The translations under genes and the position numbers were made by a program. Positions 5,475 through 5,690 of a DNA stretch of 5,690 nucleotides are shown here, one piece after another. The number at the start of each line of letters is the position of its first letter. Within the stretch, counting starts at the first letter, position 1. This DNA comes from an uncultured Pseudomonadota bacterium (GTDB lineage Bacteria; Pseudomonadota; Gammaproteobacteria; Steroidobacterales; Steroidobacteraceae), in contig CAITAM010000003.1 of the NCBI GenBank assembly GCA_903890265.1, forward strand, positions 1 to 5,690. The letters run 5' to 3'. The notes beneath the pieces are model-generated. The model saw only the letters and a program-made list of their open reading frames with translations. It had not been told where the DNA came from and did no database searches.

Positions 5475-5690
5475 TCAGGCCGGGCCGTAGCCGACGATGC
5501 CCTTCGTCTCGAGGAACTCCATGATGCCCCAGTCGGCGTATTCGCGACCGTTGCCCGACTGCTTGTAGCCACCGAAGGGCGCGTGCGTATCCCAGTCCGG
5601 GTAGTTGATGTTGACGGTCCCGGCACGCAGCTCCGCGGCGACCGTCCGGGCGTGCCCGATGTTCGCCGACGCCACGTACGCGGCGAGCCC
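5475..5690 (-). CDS. NAD(P)-dependent aldehyde dehydrogenase, C-terminal fragment
   Basis: Only the last 71 residues are in the window; the open frame runs off the right edge, so the true start, the catalytic Cys and the general-base Glu are outside. What is visible is the conserved end of the ALDH superfamily: GLAAYVASANIGHA, then LRAGTVNIN, then APFGGYKQSGNGRE, and the closing EFLETKGIVGY. This end helps form the substrate tunnel and the oligomer interface, and the enzyme oxidises an aldehyde to an acid with NAD+ or NADP+. The GTG codon at 5675 is an internal Val codon (YVAS), not a start. The 3' end is normal and ends in GPA-stop. Substrate class cannot be decided from this part; an aminoaldehyde or semialdehyde would fit the neighbouring aphA but is inference. 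A hairpin follows the stop, and the next gene seems to have its own promoter. Confidence 0.9.
   Translation of the reverse strand, partial: GLAAYVASANIGHARTVAAELRAGTVNINYPDWDTHAPFGGYKQSGNGREYADWGIMEFLETKGIVGYGPA

Noticed and set aside
4678..5490. Plus-strand open frame (270 codons)
   Set aside because: Antisense to the flavoprotein and the regulatory gap; Ser/Ala/Arg-rich shadow of the coding strand.

Overview
The window is a compact, GC-rich (by eye about two-thirds G+C) bacterial chromosomal segment. All five supportable genes lie on the minus strand, so transcription runs from right to left. Base composition, Shine-Dalgarno sites, short gaps and the protein families suggest a proteobacterium. 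The genus cannot be fixed from the sequence alone. There are no rRNA, tRNA, CRISPR, transposase, integrase or phage features. The long plus-strand reading frames are antisense shadows typical of GC-rich DNA.

In transcription order: (1) 5475-5690, the last 71 codons of an NAD(P)-dependent aldehyde dehydrogenase cut by the right edge. (2) A 183-bp gap holding a strong GC hairpin just after the dehydrogenase, a perfect TATAAT box, a perfect 10-bp inverted repeat at the predicted transcript start, and a strong ribosome site. (3) 3924-5291, a flavin-dependent oxidoreductase of the FAD_oxidored (PF12831) type. (4) 2611-3927, a major facilitator transporter resembling MFSD1-type dipeptide carriers, whose GTG start overlaps the oxidoreductase stop by four bases (GTGA). 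(5) 1240-2514, a second, unrelated major facilitator transporter of the fucose/glucose-galactose (FHS) family. (6) 97-1131, an acetylpolyamine amidohydrolase (AphA) of the histone deacetylase superfamily with every catalytic residue in place. (7) 3-71, after the last gene, five copies of a 14-bp tandem repeat that may continue past the left edge.

The most economical joint reading is a small catabolic locus for an acetylated or N-acyl amine. A transporter brings in the substrate, AphA removes the acetyl group, the flavoprotein may oxidise a product, and the aldehyde dehydrogenase would convert an aldehyde to an acid. The AphA and aldehyde dehydrogenase calls are firm. The flavoprotein substrate and both transporter substrates are unknown, so the pathway is inference from co-location. 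No family here is new. The less usual points are the combination of genes, the MFSD1-like carrier translationally coupled to a flavoprotein, the leader dyad and the minisatellite.
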